DNA of 64,000 nt from the NCBI GenBank assembly GCA_017311315.1, contig CM029634.1, positions 18,865,891-18,929,890 on the forward strand, given 5' to 3'. The notes below the pieces were generated by a model. That model had not been told where the DNA came from and ran no database searches. It saw only the letters and a list, made by a program, of their open reading frames with translations. The stretch is from Dendrocalamus latiflorus. Taxonomy: Eukaryota > Streptophyta > Magnoliopsida > Poales > Poaceae. How positions within the stretch are numbered: the stretch's first letter is position 1; every line of letters starts with the position of its first letter. The translations under genes and the position numbers were made by a program. This document shows positions 35,788 through 48,112 of this stretch, in pieces.

Positions 35788-38700
35788 AATGCTGAGTAAT
35801 TTTTCTGCATACATGTGGCTCCAATGTACTTCTGGACTGAGTATTTGTTTCTTCTAAAAGATAATTTTCTTTTCATACTACTACCAGATTATCAAAGTAT
35901 GTGCTTCTAAAAGTCACTCTTCCCTTCTTCATGATTATCTGTGATTGTAGTGTTGTCATGGAGTATCCTGGGCAAATCTTCTGTGATGTTTCACTTGCGA
36001 AGTAGTGATAACTGAAAACAAAGAAATGTATAGTTGATCAGTTGATCCTACCAAATGTGGAACACTGTAACTTTTTTGCCTGGAAAATTTCTCACTGTTG
36101 TAATGTGAATTAATTTATGGTTGGTAAATCAGCTAAGGAAGCATTTTGATTTTGTGATGAAAATGTACCAAACTAGTAAATAGAGATTAAGACTGCAAAT
36201 TGAAGTTATTTTAGAACATTTGAAGTTCTAGTAGTCATGAACTTACAAGCACAAAAGTTTGTGATGTCATGTTCTGTAGGTCTGAAATATTTTTTATTCC
36301 CATACTGGGTGTTGAATCCTGAACTAATTGCTATGGGATATGATGTAGTCATGATTCTCTTAGTTGCAATGTCACCTGATTTGACTTAAATGCATGTGTT
36401 TGGCCTTTTTCTTTTGGTTGTTAAGAACATTTGTCTTCTGTGCAGGAAATTTGAAGATATCTTTGATGTGGATCATTTTATAAACTATTTGAAGGATGAT
36501 GTACGCATTGTCCGAGACATCCCTGACTGGTTCACTGAAAAAGATGAGCTTTTCACCAGCATAAAGTAGGTGCTATATTTTCACTTACTCCTTGCCTTAA
36601 CTAGCTCTGCTTTCAGAAATTGATGTTACAACATGCAAACACTGTTGACAGAGAACTTTGCATTAGCATTTTCTGTCATCAGTAGTGTGCATTTATGATT
36701 TTGGTTAATTCATCTAAATAGGTATGGAAAATCTGAAATTACATTCATGTTGATGTACCATTGTACTGTAAATCTCATGCGTTCTTAACTGGTCTTCTGG
36801 GAGTTCATTTACCTTGTTTTATAAAATTGAAGCAGTTTTTGCTTTAAGGTTATGCTTGTTTCTGTCTCAAAATTAGTACAACTGGAATTAGGGCTGGAAT
36901 TAGAGATTACATGCTAAAATTAACTGTTATGGATTATAGATGCTGTCATCTGTTCAGTTCGATTTAAAATCTGATTACTGCCCACGCTATGTTTTCATGC
37001 CTAAGAAAATGGAATCAAGTGTATACGTCCATTTCCATTTTTAACAGATATTCAAATGTTGTGTTTTCACACAACTTATGCGACATGTAGATTAACACAA
37101 CTATTTTTCTAGTTTTCTGTCCTGTGAAGTAAAATGGAGTTTGAGAAATGATTGGAACTGTTTATTTTTTTTCACTAGTTGCTGTCTCACCTTGTCTTAT
37201 AGTCACTATTGAAATATATTTGTTTATTTTAAATTGTTTCTCATTGTTCATATTATTCTGCTTATACAGTAATGTGAGTCTTTGAGATCAAACAACTGCA
37301 TCGTATTTATAGTCTGCTTATGACACTGTATTGCAACGTGTTTCTAATTCTAACAGGCGTACTGTGAAGAACATCCCAAAGTATGCATCTGCACAATTTT
37401 ACATTGATAACGTACTTCCAAGGATCAAAGAGAAAAAGATAATGTCTATTAAGCCATTTGTCGACAGGCTGGGGTAAGTCAACAATTGATTGCTGACTAT
37501 CTTGTGGCAATTGTTCGTACAATTTAATTTCTTAATCCAAAATGTCCAATGTGTAGTTTGTGCTGTACAAATTATAATGTGCCATTGTGCCATATCTTTG
37601 ATATGCATTGAGTAATCTAAATCTAATGTAAACCTTCAATTTCAGGTATGACAATGTTCCAATGGAGATTAACCGCCTAAGATGCAGAGTTAATTACCAT
37701 GCATTAAAATTCCTACCTGATATTGAAGAAATGGCTGATAAGCTGGCAGCAAGGATGAGAAACCGAACTGGCCACATAAATCCATACATGTAAGCTATAA
37801 TTACTATCTTCTGTTCGACCTATCTGGATTTTTTTTAAGGATTATCTGGATTTGACAACTTAGGTTCATTTCATAGTTTTGAAGGAAAGGTTTATTTCAT
37901 AATCAAGTGTTGACACTTCCTTTTAAAGGGCACTTCATCTGAGATTTGAGAAAGGGATGGTGGGCCTCTCCTTTTGTGATTTTGCTGGAACACGGGAGGA
38001 GAAAGCGACGATGGCAGCTTATAGACAGAAAGAATGGCCACGGCGCTATAAGGTCATGTGAACTTTCAGTTATCTGATTATTTTGAGTCTTCGAACTTTA
38101 AAGTGATGAAGTGCACACATTATAACATTCTAACAGCTTTGTCTGTTGTATGTGCATGCAGAATGGATCTCACCTGTGGCCATTAGCACTGCAGAAGAGA
38201 AAAGAAGGGCGTTGCCCTCTTGAACCTGGTGAGATAGCTGTGATCCTGCGAGCAATGGGATATACAAGGGGAACGCAGATATATGTTGCATCAGGGCAAG
38301 TGTATGGCGGCAAAAACAGGATGGCTCCCCTCAGAAGCATGTTCCCCAACTTGGTAAGTAAGAGTACTTCCCCAGTTCAACAGCGAAATGCTATCGTGTT
38401 CATTTTGCTTCAAGTCTTGAACATTAGCACAGACAGCTATAAACTTCATGTTATTGATCAGTGATTCACTCACCCAGTCCATTCTACTGAACTACAAAGT
38501 ACAGCACACATGATAGACGCTTGCATTGTGTGACAATGTTGCTGCAGGTGACCAAGGAGGAACTGGCGAGCGCGGCGGAGATGGAGCACTTCCGGAAGCA
38601 CGTGACGAGCCTGGCGGCGCTGGACTTCCTGGTGTGCCTCAAGTCGGACGTGTTCGTGATGACGCACGGTGGCAACTTCGCGAAGCTGATCATCGGTGCG

Positions 38701-38910
38701 CGGCGGTACCGGGGCGGGCACCGGCTCAAGTCCGTCAAGCCGGACAAGGGGCTCATGTCCAAGTCCCTGGGCGACCCCTACATGGGCTGGGCGTCCTTCG
38801 TGGAGGACGTCGTCATCACGCACCAGACGCGCACCGGCCTCCCCGAGGCCACCTTCCCCAACTACGACCTCTGGGAGAACCCACTCACCCCCTGCATGTG
38901 CAGAGCCTGA
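33365..38910 (+). CDS. O-fucosyltransferase family protein, Golgi type II membrane protein
   Basis: Ten exons: 33365-33691, 33785-34016, 34678-34754, 35348-35436, 36446-36565, 37357-37473, 37646-37789, 37929-38052, 38162-38353 and 38548-38910. They total 1785 nt (594 aa) with consistent phases. A Pro/Ser/Asp-rich cytosolic tail precedes one membrane segment at about residues 84-103 (ILLAVLLLLLLAALFTA). The lumenal part has a Cys/Trp-rich stem (QKEGITLHCPQ, SCFWMQTKE), then the fucosyltransferase fold: HAEGGLNQQRIAICNAVAIA, MALHLRFEKGMVGLSFCDFAG, GTQIYVASGQVYGG, and FVMTHGGNFAKLIIGARRYR near the end. Plant members of this GT family transfer fucose from GDP-fucose; the acceptor here is unknown. 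Intron 2 (34017-34677) uses a GC donor. A (CT)18 repeat lies in intron 4. Confidence 0.95.
34017..34677 (+). other. GC-AG intron (non-canonical donor)
   Basis: The exon end CCTCAG is followed by GCAAGT, the ideal GC-donor consensus AG/GCAAGT; the acceptor is CATGCAG. The split codon G/AT gives Asp and continues DVPPENETSGYIFIHAEGG, so the junction is fixed by phase and family similarity. No nearby GT donor keeps the frame. Confidence 0.85.
35751..35786. repeat. (CT)18 microsatellite
   Basis: Thirty-six bases of uninterrupted CT in intron 4 of the O-fucosyltransferase gene; likely length-polymorphic. Confidence 0.98.
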
Positions 38911-39107
38911 ACTCTGTAGCCCTCGACTGAACTGAAATGAACCCCCTCAAGAACTCGTTTTTGACTGCCATTGCTTGTAGTAATACCTTCTCCTTTCCTT
39001 TTGTTTTCTTTACTTGTAGTTCAAGGAGTAGTGCTACTATCTAGCCTTTTTGTTGAGATAATTAATCTGTAGTATCTCATCTAGATTGGATCTTGCTGGA
39101 GTTGTTG
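38911..39107 (+). other. 3' UTR of the O-fucosyltransferase gene
   Basis: T-rich sequence after the stop at 38908-38910. It ends at a MITE. Confidence 0.5.
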
Positions 39108-39115
39108 CAAGAACT

Positions 39116-39335
39116 AGGCCCGTTTATTTCAGCTTCAACTTTTAATTTCTGGCTTATTTTTCATTATTTATAAATTTCATCTTTTTCTAATTTTTTGCTA
39201 TTTTTTTTGAGTTTTTGTGCCAGTTCTTTCCTCTCGTATTCGTTTGCGTTCTCCGTGATGAGCTAGTATATATATTTTTCAAATTTTTTAAAATTTAATT
39301 ACGCCAAATAAAATTTTCAGCCTAACCGAGCGGAT
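39116..39335. mobile_element. 220 bp hAT-like MITE (family shared with 48113-48378)
   Basis: CAAGAACT flanks it exactly (39108-39115 and 39336-39343). Ends are AGGCCCGTTTATTTCAGCTT and, inverted, ATCCGCTCGGTTAGGCTGA. The interior is T-rich with CGTTTGCGTTCTCCGTGATG. A related copy in opposite orientation lies at about 48113-48378. It sits between two same-strand genes. Confidence 0.85.
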
Positions 39336-39506
39336 CAAGAACTGGTGTTGGCTGCGGATATGATGTGGACTAGTCGCTAGATTGCTCTCCGAGGAGGACA
39401 GAGACACCAGATGACCAGAAGGTTTCTGTATACGCGGCGGATAGGCAGCGCCATGCAGCCTCCCTCCTCGACACATGCTCCTCCCACTCGATACACTCGA
39501 AAGTGT

Positions 39507-39512
39507 TATAAA
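39507..39512 (+). promoter_or_regulatory. Putative TATA box of the CBS-domain gene
   Basis: TATAAA lies 82 bp before the ATG at 39594 and is followed by a C/T-rich stretch. The position fits a short 5' leader of about 50 bp. Confidence 0.45.
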
Positions 39513-39593
39513 CTCCTCTCGAAAACACGTGTCTCTAGTGCTTTGCACATCTTCGCGCGCACACAGGGGGAACGAGAGAGAGAGAGGTCAGCA

Positions 39594-41194
39594 ATGGCGC
39601 AGCTGAGAGCGTCCGGAGATGAGCAGCGGCAGCAAGAAGCGCTGCACGGCCAAGCCCACGGTGGCGACAGCAACAAGAAGGCGCGCGCGGGGCTGTGCGG
39701 CGTGCTCCGGGAGCGCAAGGTGGTGGAGCTGGCTCGCGCCAAGCGCCGGCTGGTCGAGGTCCCCTACACCGCCACGCTCGCGCACACGGCCAACGCCCTT
39801 CTCGCCGGAAGCTTCTCCGCCGTGGCTGTGGCTGCGCCGCCGGGCCACTGGGTCGGCGCCGGTGGGTCCATGATCCTCGAGTCCGACCCCGCCACCGGCG
39901 CCGTCCGCAAGCACTACATCGGCATGGTCAACATGCTCGACATCCTCGCTCACATCGCCGAGGCCGGCGATGACGCCACCACCGGCGCCGTCGAGGCCCA
40001 GGCCGCGCCCGGCGAGGAGGTCGACCTCGACCGCCGCATGGCCGTGCCGGTGTCCTCCGTCATCGGCCACTCCTTGGAGGGCCTCACCTTGTGGACGCTC
40101 CACCCAAACACCAGGTAGGCACACTCATCTCGTTTCTTGAACTGCAACACGTAATTTTGCACTACTTTTGCCGCCAAATTAGATCATAAATTGCTACCAG
40201 TAGCACAACTACATGGAGTAGAATATTTGTCTGTGTAATTGAAGATCGTTTACGCATCGACACATTGTTGTGAACTGCAAGTGTGCTGGATTGCATGGAG
40301 ACATTCAGCAAGGGTGTGCACCGCGCGCTGGTGCCTCTCGAGTCTCGAGAGCTCGGCGGACAACGTCGTCGCGGTGGAGCTGGTGGAGTCCGCTCCAGGG
40401 TACAAGATGCTCACCCAGATGGACGTGATCAGGTTCCTGCGGGCTCACAGCGCCGAGCTCAAGGGCATCCTGTCGCGCACCGTCCGGGAGCTCGGCGCCG
40501 TGAACGAGGCCGTGTTCGCGGTCGCGAGCCGCACCAAGGTGATCGAGGCCATCAAGACGATGCGGGCGGTCTCTTTCACAGCCGTGCCCGTCGTGGATGC
40601 CCCTGTTGATGCACAGATTCTGCAAGATGTGAGTTAGTACATTCCACAATTAAAGTTCACTCGCTCGTCTCGAATCCAAGCAAGAAACGATTTTGATTCA
40701 TATGGACTGTGTGTGATTGTTCATTTGGTTCTTGTGTTTTTCAGGGAAGAGGGAAGAAGGTGGTGGAGACGTTCTCGGCGACGGACCTGCGCGACTGCCC
40801 GGTGGCGCAGCTGCAGTCATGGCTGGGTATCAGCGTGACGGAGTTCAAGAAGGTGGTGGCCGAGTACAGGGCAAGCAACCCCGTCGACACGAGCAGCAGA
40901 GTCGCCGGCGGCGCCGCAGCCACGGACACCGATGCTGACACCGCGTCCGCCACTGACAAAGAGAACAAGGAGGATAGCCACCACCAGCAGCACCAGCAGA
41001 TGGTGACATGCTCCACGGAGAGCACCCTCGGGGATGTGATCGAGAAGGCGGCGGCAAGCCACGTGCACCGGCTGTGGGTGGCCGACGAGCAGGGGCTCCT
41101 GCTAGGGGTCGTGTCACTGACCGACATCCTCCGCGTGGTCAGGGAGGCCGCCCTCGGCGAGGACCGGGAGCTGCACGACATCGTGTCGTCCTAG
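39594..41194 (+). CDS. PV42-like CBS-domain protein (SnRK1 gamma-like), frame shifted in exon 2
   Basis: Three exons: 39594-40114, 40309-40628 and 40745-41194 (TAG at the end), with donors AG/GTAGGC and GAT/GTGAGT. Exon 1 gives LVEVPYTATLAHTANALLAG and HYIGMVNMLDILAHIAEAG. Exon 2 enters in phase as KGVHRALVPLE, then meets two adjacent copies of TCTCGAG (40336-40342, 40343-40349). Afterwards the family-like frame (SSADNVVAVELVE, YKMLTQMDVIRFLR) is one step off. The exon sum, 1291 nt, is not a multiple of three; minus 7 nt it is 428 codons. Exon 3 holds the final CBS motif (HVHRLWVADEQGLLLGVVSL). Family members bind adenylates or regulate SnRK1-type kinases. An acceptor after the first CTCGAG (exon start 40343) would restore frame but drop the KGVHRALVPLE segment. 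Confidence 0.85.
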
Positions 41195-41530
41195 AATCAA
41201 AGCTGGTAGCTGCCCTAGAATTGAAGACGTCCAACGTCATGTATATCCGCGACGATGGGCGTGTTCGTTTGTGACTTTGCTTCCTGTTGCTATCTTAGCT
41301 AGTGTAGTGTAACGGGTCTGTTGTTTGTTTCAATATACTTTGCTACCTTATCCGACTTGTTACTTTCGACTTCTACTTTCTGTGAGCGCGAGTAATAGAG
41401 CATTAGTTTTCTTTTTCTAAAGTTTTTCCAGCATAATAGAGCTATAGAGAGAAAGAATAAAATATTTTTAGAGATAAGATTATGCTGGGTGAGCATAACA
41501 CTCATAGAAGATTTTAGACTGAGATAATTT
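41195..41530 (+). other. 3' flank of the CBS gene with a small hairpin
   Basis: The 3' UTR region is AT-rich. CCAGCATAAT (about 41428) and its inverse ATTATGCTGG (about 41482) could pair across about 44 bases. No element was assigned. Confidence 0.4.
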
Positions 41531-43660
41531 TTATTGCTTACTATGTGTCTAATAGGGTGTTCTTGAGATCTTCCTTAGACAAGACTTCGTATGAGTTGAT
41601 ATTTGATCATAAGTCTAGTGTTTGTCATTTTAAAATATTTGGTTATAAGTGTTTCATTCTTAAACATGTTAATTTTGATAAATTTAAATTTAGATATTAT
41701 AATGGTATTTTTTGGATATCCTGATCATTCTTATGGCTTTCATGTCTTTAATTTAAATACTAATAAAATTGTTAAGACTTGTGAATTCACTTTTAATGAG
41801 ACTAATCATATTACTAGTCCTGGCAAGCATCTTTGTCGACTCCGACTTGGAGGATGGGGATCCAATTTTCCTCTTGCACCTCCTGAGTTGGTTAGAGATC
41901 TTATTAAACTACACCAACTTCAATAGAGTAGGCTCCTTCCATTTTTACCGACGCTACGAGTGGCTCTGCTTCTACCTATAGCTTATAAGGTAGATGTCAC
42001 GTCTGTATCAGTACCACCACTTCATATTCAGTGACGACACCCTTAAGAGCAGATGATTAGAAATCTCCATGAGCGAGTTACTCGCTCTAAGTTTATCTCT
42101 CCATATTTCTATACTTATTATGCTTTTATTGCATCTTTTGAGCCCTGAGGTGTCGCTTATACTTTATCTGATTTCACTTGGATCAATGCTATGCATGAAG
42201 AGCTTAAAATTTTTGAGAGAAACAAAGTTTGTACTTTAGTTGAATTTCCTCCTAATCATAATGTAATTGGTAAAAAATGGGTTTTTAAAAACAAATAAAG
42301 TGATGATAAGTTAGTAGTTCGTAACAAGGCTAGGCTTATAGCGCAGTATTTGTCTCAGGTATAAGGCTTAGACTTTGAGAAGACCTTTGCATCTATAGAT
42401 AGATTAGAAACCATTCATATTCTGCTAGCATTTACTGCGTTTAAAGGCTTTAAGTTGTTTCAAATGGACGTGCAGAGTACTTTTCGGAATGGTTTCATAG
42501 AAGATATCTATGTCAAGCAACCCCTGGTTTTGAAAATCCCAAATTCCCAAACCATATGTGTAAGCTCTTCAAAGTCTTGTATGGATTGAAACAAACCTAT
42601 AGAGATTGGTATAGTAGATTTAAGAGTTTCTTGCTTAATAATAATTTCAAAATAGGAATAGTAAATAAAACACTGTTTACTCTCAGGCATGGTAGTAATT
42701 TTCTTCTTATCCAGATTTATGTTGATTATATAATCTTTGGTGGCTCTTCTCATGCATTGGTGTCTAAATTTTCAGATTCTATGAGCAGAAAATTCGATAT
42801 GATATGATGCACGAGCTAATCTTCTTCCTTGGTCAAGCAACATCAGGAAGGGACATTTATTCATCAAAGTAAGTATACTAAAGACCTTTTTTGATGCTTT
42901 GATATGGGAAGTAGCAAGCCAATGTCTACTCTAATTGCCACATCTACTGTGCTGGATCCTGATAAGGATGGAGAGCCCATGGACTAGAAGAAATACCGCA
43001 GCATGATCGGCTCTCCTCTTTACCTCACTACTTTGAGACTGGACATACATTTTGTTGTGTACCTGTGTGCTCGATTTTAGGCTTCCCTTCATGCCTCTCA
43101 TCGTCAAGAAGTGCGTCATATTTTTAGGTATCTTTAGGACACTCTTGACTTTGGACTCTGGTATTTTTTTAATTCTGTACTCTCTCTTCGCATTTTTTTA
43201 TGTTGATTTTACGAAACGTAGAATAGATAGAAAGAGTATCTTTGGCACATGCTATTTCTTAGGCTTATTTCTTATCTTTTAGTCATCTAGGAAGCAGTCC
43301 TCTATTGCACAGTTCACTGTAGAAGCGTAGTATGTAGTTGCTGCTAGTAGTTATCCCCATGTTCCCTAGATTTTATCTACTTTAGAGAACTATGGCTTAA
43401 CTTTAGGTAGTGTTCCACTCCTATGTGGTAACACTAATGCCATTAATATTGTCAAAAACCCAATACAACACTCTCACATTGATATTAGATACCATTTTCT
43501 TAGAGACCATGTAGAGAAGGGGATGTTGTTCTTCAGTTTGTAGAGTTTGAGTACCAGATTAGTGGCATTTTCACTAAGGCCCTTGATTTATCTCATTTTG
43601 CTTTTTTGCGGAGGGAGTTAGGGATTATTTATCCTTTCGGCTTGCTTTGAGGGAGAGTTT
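41530..43660 (+). mobile_element. Decayed Ty1/copia retrotransposon fragment (integrase end, RT, RNase H)
   Basis: Plus-strand fragments in shifting frames follow copia pol order: FGYPDHSYGFHVFNLNTNKI (integrase C-terminus, about 41715), WINAMHEELKIFERNKVCTL and IGKKWVFKNK (about 42180-42290), ETIHILLAFTAFKGFKLFQMDVQSTF (about 42405-42485), IQIYVDYIIFGG (degenerate catalytic YVDD-type motif, about 42712), PLYLTTLRLDIHF, and a GIFTKALDLSHFAFLRRELG-like tail (about 43563-43620). A purine tract (GAGGGAGAG) follows. There are many stops, no gag and no recognisable 5' LTR. Confidence 0.88.
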
Positions 43661-46340
43661 GACTCTTTTGTATTCATTATATCATATTGCATATTTAAAT
43701 TTCAGCAGCTTGCATTATATAATTTAAATGAACTTTTCACTATTATTCTCATGTGACATGATATCTTACTTTATATCTTACCATATCTTGTGCTGTTTTT
43801 ACTAGATTAATTATATCTTTCTATATGTAGCTTAAATTTTACCATGCTAGCTTGCTTAAATGGACAAAGAATTAAATCTTGTCAATATTAGATCTTATGA
43901 CTAGTTTTGCTCTATTGTTTCTTTTATGATTCTTGCCATGTCAAATAGGTAAAGTTGAGTCTTAAATCTAATTTGAGTTTTAGATTAAACTATGCTAGCT
44001 TTTTTATTGAAGTATGAGTTAATTTCTCTTAGGCTTTCGCGGCTCAGGTCGGGTATTGCTTACGGACTAAGGAGTAGCATATTAACTAAGCAAATAAAAT
44101 AAAAAATGATCTCTTTTGTAAAAAAAATTTTAATCCCACCAATATTTGTTGCTGCATTTAGGAGATAAGAGGCGGATTTTATGCACTGATTATATAAGAT
44201 TAAAGTAAATACGGGGCCCACCACCACTCTCTCTTCCATTTAGAAATATGCTCCCCGGTTGTTTGAATTTTGAACCTTGAACAACATACTCCGTACAAAA
44301 ATGCATTTCATCATGTTACATATAAGAAGTATATTACAATAGTGCATAGTATATATACAGTACATATGCGAGGAAAATTTTACAACAACACAAGTGCTCG
44401 GTACTGTATTTTATACTCACACGCACAATCCACTGTACACAAGCATACAAGCAGTATATGAGGTAGTATTTTACTAGTACCTATGTGGGGGGAATTTTCC
44501 TATAGTCTAGAGTATACATACTATACACATCTAAAAAAAGCACACATATTGAAGGACCATGTAGAAGGTTTAGGGTTTCATTGTAATGAATCATTGCCAT
44601 TTTAGAGAAGTGAAAATTTAGAATTTGTAGATTTTCTAGACAGCTTGCAGAGGCAGCGGTCTGACCGACTAGCTTGTGTTGCTTGGCTAAAATGAATGAT
44701 TTTAAAAAATTTGAGTCATGAGATGATTTGGTTTGATCTAGGTCTCTACATATGTGTGGCATGATATATGCTTCAGTTAATATGGGTCAAGTAATGAAGA
44801 ACTTATGCTCAAAGATAATTTCTTAGTCTTTGGATGTGGAGGGGCGCTTGAAGTCAATCATGGTCAATGGCAAGGATGGGGACTACGCTCATGGAGGAAC
44901 CAAGGCGCAGAATGGTTAAGAATGCCGGGTGAGATGACTAATCTCGAGCATGGCACAAGGAAGACGAAAAATATTGAAGAGAAGTTCGAGTGGCAGGTTG
45001 CACCATATACCTTGGTCGGTCCAAGTGAGGCGTGATCTGATGGAACTGAAACCTGAGAGACTTTCCAATGCGTAAAAAGCCACTGGTGCATTTACACGTG
45101 ACAAGCATGACAATTGATTGCAAGAAAAGTTGAAGATCAAGTCAAGAAATGGAATTTTAGTAAGTTGACTAAAATAACATAAACTGCTTTGAATTTAAAT
45201 CACGACACTTGGGAAGGTAGTTTAGATCAAGGAGGAGCTGAAATGATTAAGTGGATCAAAGGCGAAAGACTTAGTGGATTCAGGCTTATGTGTAATGTAT
45301 GAGTAAAACCCATGTTATGTGGTGGTTAACTGGTTTTTTTCCCCATTTATACTAAGTGGATAATATCTATTAGAATTAGATATGGTTGGTTACCTTGTCT
45401 ACTTAACGAGTTGGGATGGAGACTAGCAAGTTAACCATCCTAGCTTTACTCATTGAAGCTAAGTGTTACGGTTTGAGAAATATGAGTATTGTGGTGTGCT
45501 CTCTTGTTCTTTAGGTGGAGTCGCTATAAAACCTTCATTCTCAAGTATTAATATATCAAGTTTATACATCTCTCATGGATCCCTCTTGTTTTAATTGATT
45601 TGTTCTTGCTTTGGTTGTTTTTGATGTTGCCTTTTCCCTTTCATAATCTTGCCAGATGCCAATGATGAGTTAGTGATGGATATATACTTTGTAAATCAAT
45701 TCCCATCCATCTAGGTATTACATTTGGCAAGTTCTTGAAGTTACCCGGTTTTGCTTTATTTGGCCTCTCCGAATGATTTCTTGATCTAATTATTTTTGCC
45801 TTAATTTTTTGGGCATTCTAACTTGTTGTGACATATAAAAATATATCTAGAACTATCTTGGCCATCATTGGCTCATGAGCAAGTAATATTCACCGTTTTT
45901 TATTTTTATCCGGTTTTAGTGCAACCTTCTTTCAAACGAAAAGGTCAGAATTTTGGTAACGAGTTTCTTGGTCATTGATTAGAATATGTTCCTGACATAT
46001 TAGAAAAGGTGCATACAAAATTCAAGTGATTTAAAGTCTTTGTTTGAGAGTTTGTTCAATTTGTGATTTTGGCCCGATTTTGGTGCAATAGAGCTTCACA
46101 AATGAAAAGATCTAAATTATCTTAAGTTCTCTCAATATTTTTGATTGGGATAGGTTCTCATGGTCATGATCTAGACTTGGTTCAAGTTTGAAGTTATTTT
46201 GATCTATAGATTAAAAGTTACATGAATTTTTGGATTTAAAATAGTGTTGTTTTTACTGCACATCGAGCTGAATTTACTGTAACATAGCGAATTTTTGTAA
46301 TTTTAGTTTCTTGATCTTCATAGCTTTTTATAGCTATTGG
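43661..46340. other. AT-rich spacer; possible LTR remnants, no gene
   Basis: The first few hundred bases may be a decayed 3' LTR of the copia fragment. A stretch at 44.8-45.6 kb has LTR-like organisation, with CGCTATAAAACC near 45521 as a TATA-like motif and a following TCTCATGG, but no ends or duplications were resolved. No coding sequence was recognised. Confidence 0.35.
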
Positions 46341-47614
46341 AGTGAATAATTGTCGAATACTTAGAAAATTTTTGAAGGCACCATTCACCCCTTTGTTGCC
46401 ATACCAGTGCCACACATACTGTACATCACTGAGGGGTGAGGATCATGAATTGTGTAGTGTACTTGGGGTTGAGGGTGATGATGGAGCAACAACAACGAGG
46501 ACGAATGCACAAAGCGGCGGCAACAACACATACCTAGGGCAACCTTAGTGGACATAGATCACCTCGGTGCAGTCCACGAGGAGGATGGGGGGTGGTGCAC
46601 CTAAGACACGTGGGAGAGAGGTGGAGCATCAGCATGGGTACATGTCAGGGTGGAGGTGCACGGGCAACACCGATGGACGGTGTACCGACAAAGAAGATGA
46701 CGACAGTGGTGCACTGCGCATCGGACATGAGGAAGATGTACACATCCGGGGGGTGGAGGAGGTGAACCGCCAACACCAGAGCACATTGGAGGAGTACATG
46801 GCAATGGCAGCAAGAACCATGGTGGTGGAGGAGTACATGTGAACTCATTGTTGGATCGAAGGAGGATGACCCCGGTGGTGGTGTACTCCTCGACGACACT
46901 AACATCGGCAAGGTGGACAACGATGCTGACTGATGTGGAGGGTTAGCATGGCCGATCCGAAGGCACCCAGGTTAGGGATGGCTAGATTTGATGGCGAAGA
47001 CCACCTCAGCGGAGCACGTCGGCAAGCCGATCAAGTGGAGCACGTTGACACGCGGGTCAAGATCCGTCTCGGATTTGGTGGAGGAGGACCACGAACCTGG
47101 TGTTGCCTCGTCTCTGGGAAGGTCCATATCTGACTGTGCCACCTAGTCGCCGAACCGGGACGGCAGTAGCATCCAACAATTAGCGAGGGCAGGCTGTCTA
47201 AGGATGCCAAATTCATCATTTGCTCAGTTGGTGTAGACTGGCAGTGGCTAGCTTGCCCGCCTGGGTTTGAGCTCGGGTGCTGCATTTTTCGGGAGGCACT
47301 GTTCACTTGAACAGTATTAGAGCTGTCATGTGAACACTAGCAAAGCTGTTCACGTGAACAGCGCCATCTGAGTGCTCACGCGCAGTTGGTGTATTCAGTG
47401 GTCAAAGTGCGTATCCGCATTCCTAGAGATCTTGAGTCCCCGTCTCATCTTAAGCATGTGTATTGGACGTACCTATATGGATATGAGTGAGTGAGTGTGC
47501 GGTGTTAATGTGTGTGCGTATGTGAGCAAGTCGTGAACTCCATAAAAAGTACGAAGCATCGGCAGCGCTTTCGTTGGCAGTTGTGCTCGGCCGAGCTGTA
47601 TCGTCATCACTAAG
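46341..47614. other. GC-richer non-coding block with palindrome cluster
   Basis: Open frames here are repetitive (Gly/Arg/His-rich in one frame, Pro/Ser-rich in reverse) and match no family I know. Near the right side lie three related palindromes (47299-47362). It is probably part of an unclassified transposable element. Confidence 0.35.
47345..47362. repeat. 18 bp perfect palindrome GCTGTTCACGTGAACAGC
   Basis: The 18 bases equal their reverse complement and contain a CACGTG G-box core. A one-mismatch version is at 47299-47314 and a weaker one at 47323-47336. Confidence 0.9.
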
Positions 47615-48112
47615 TCAGTGCAGCCGGGAAGAGCATCTCCATCTATCTCGATGTGTTCTGTCTAGCTCGTGGATGCACGATGCCACCGCCGTGTGGATAT
47701 GCGTATGAATTGAATTCATCGTCATCTGCGCGCTCCATCCAAACGGACAATGAAGTTGGGGTGGGTCATGGTCCGATCCGTTCGGGTCATGGGTGAGTGC
47801 ACGCAAAAGAAAAAGAGAGCGTGCACAGAAGAGTGGAGCCGGTGAGTGAGACCAGGACGGACCAGCACCGCCGTCCCAGACCACAAACCGACCCCGAGAG
47901 TGGCCGAGACAAAACCGTACGCGGAGTGGAGTGAGTGCTGCGTCCGCACGCCACGCACGCCGGCTTTAGAGCCTTTCCTCTATCTGCTCGTCGCCCCACA
48001 TCATATTTTTTTGCGGCACAATTTGACCGTTGCACGCAGCCGTCGTCGTCTTTCACGTTTCCGCCCGGTCCCCACCTCTTTCAAACCGAACCAATTATGC
48101 TTGTGGTTTACA

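Noticed and set aside
39411..39593. Upstream extension of the CBS gene to 39411
   Set aside because: The extra residues are translated leader with a TATA-like box at 39507; the Met at 39594 fits better.
46342..47306. ORFs of about 70-90 codons in a GC-rich block
   Set aside because: Repetitive Gly/His/Thr composition, mutually overlapping on both strands, no splice or family support.
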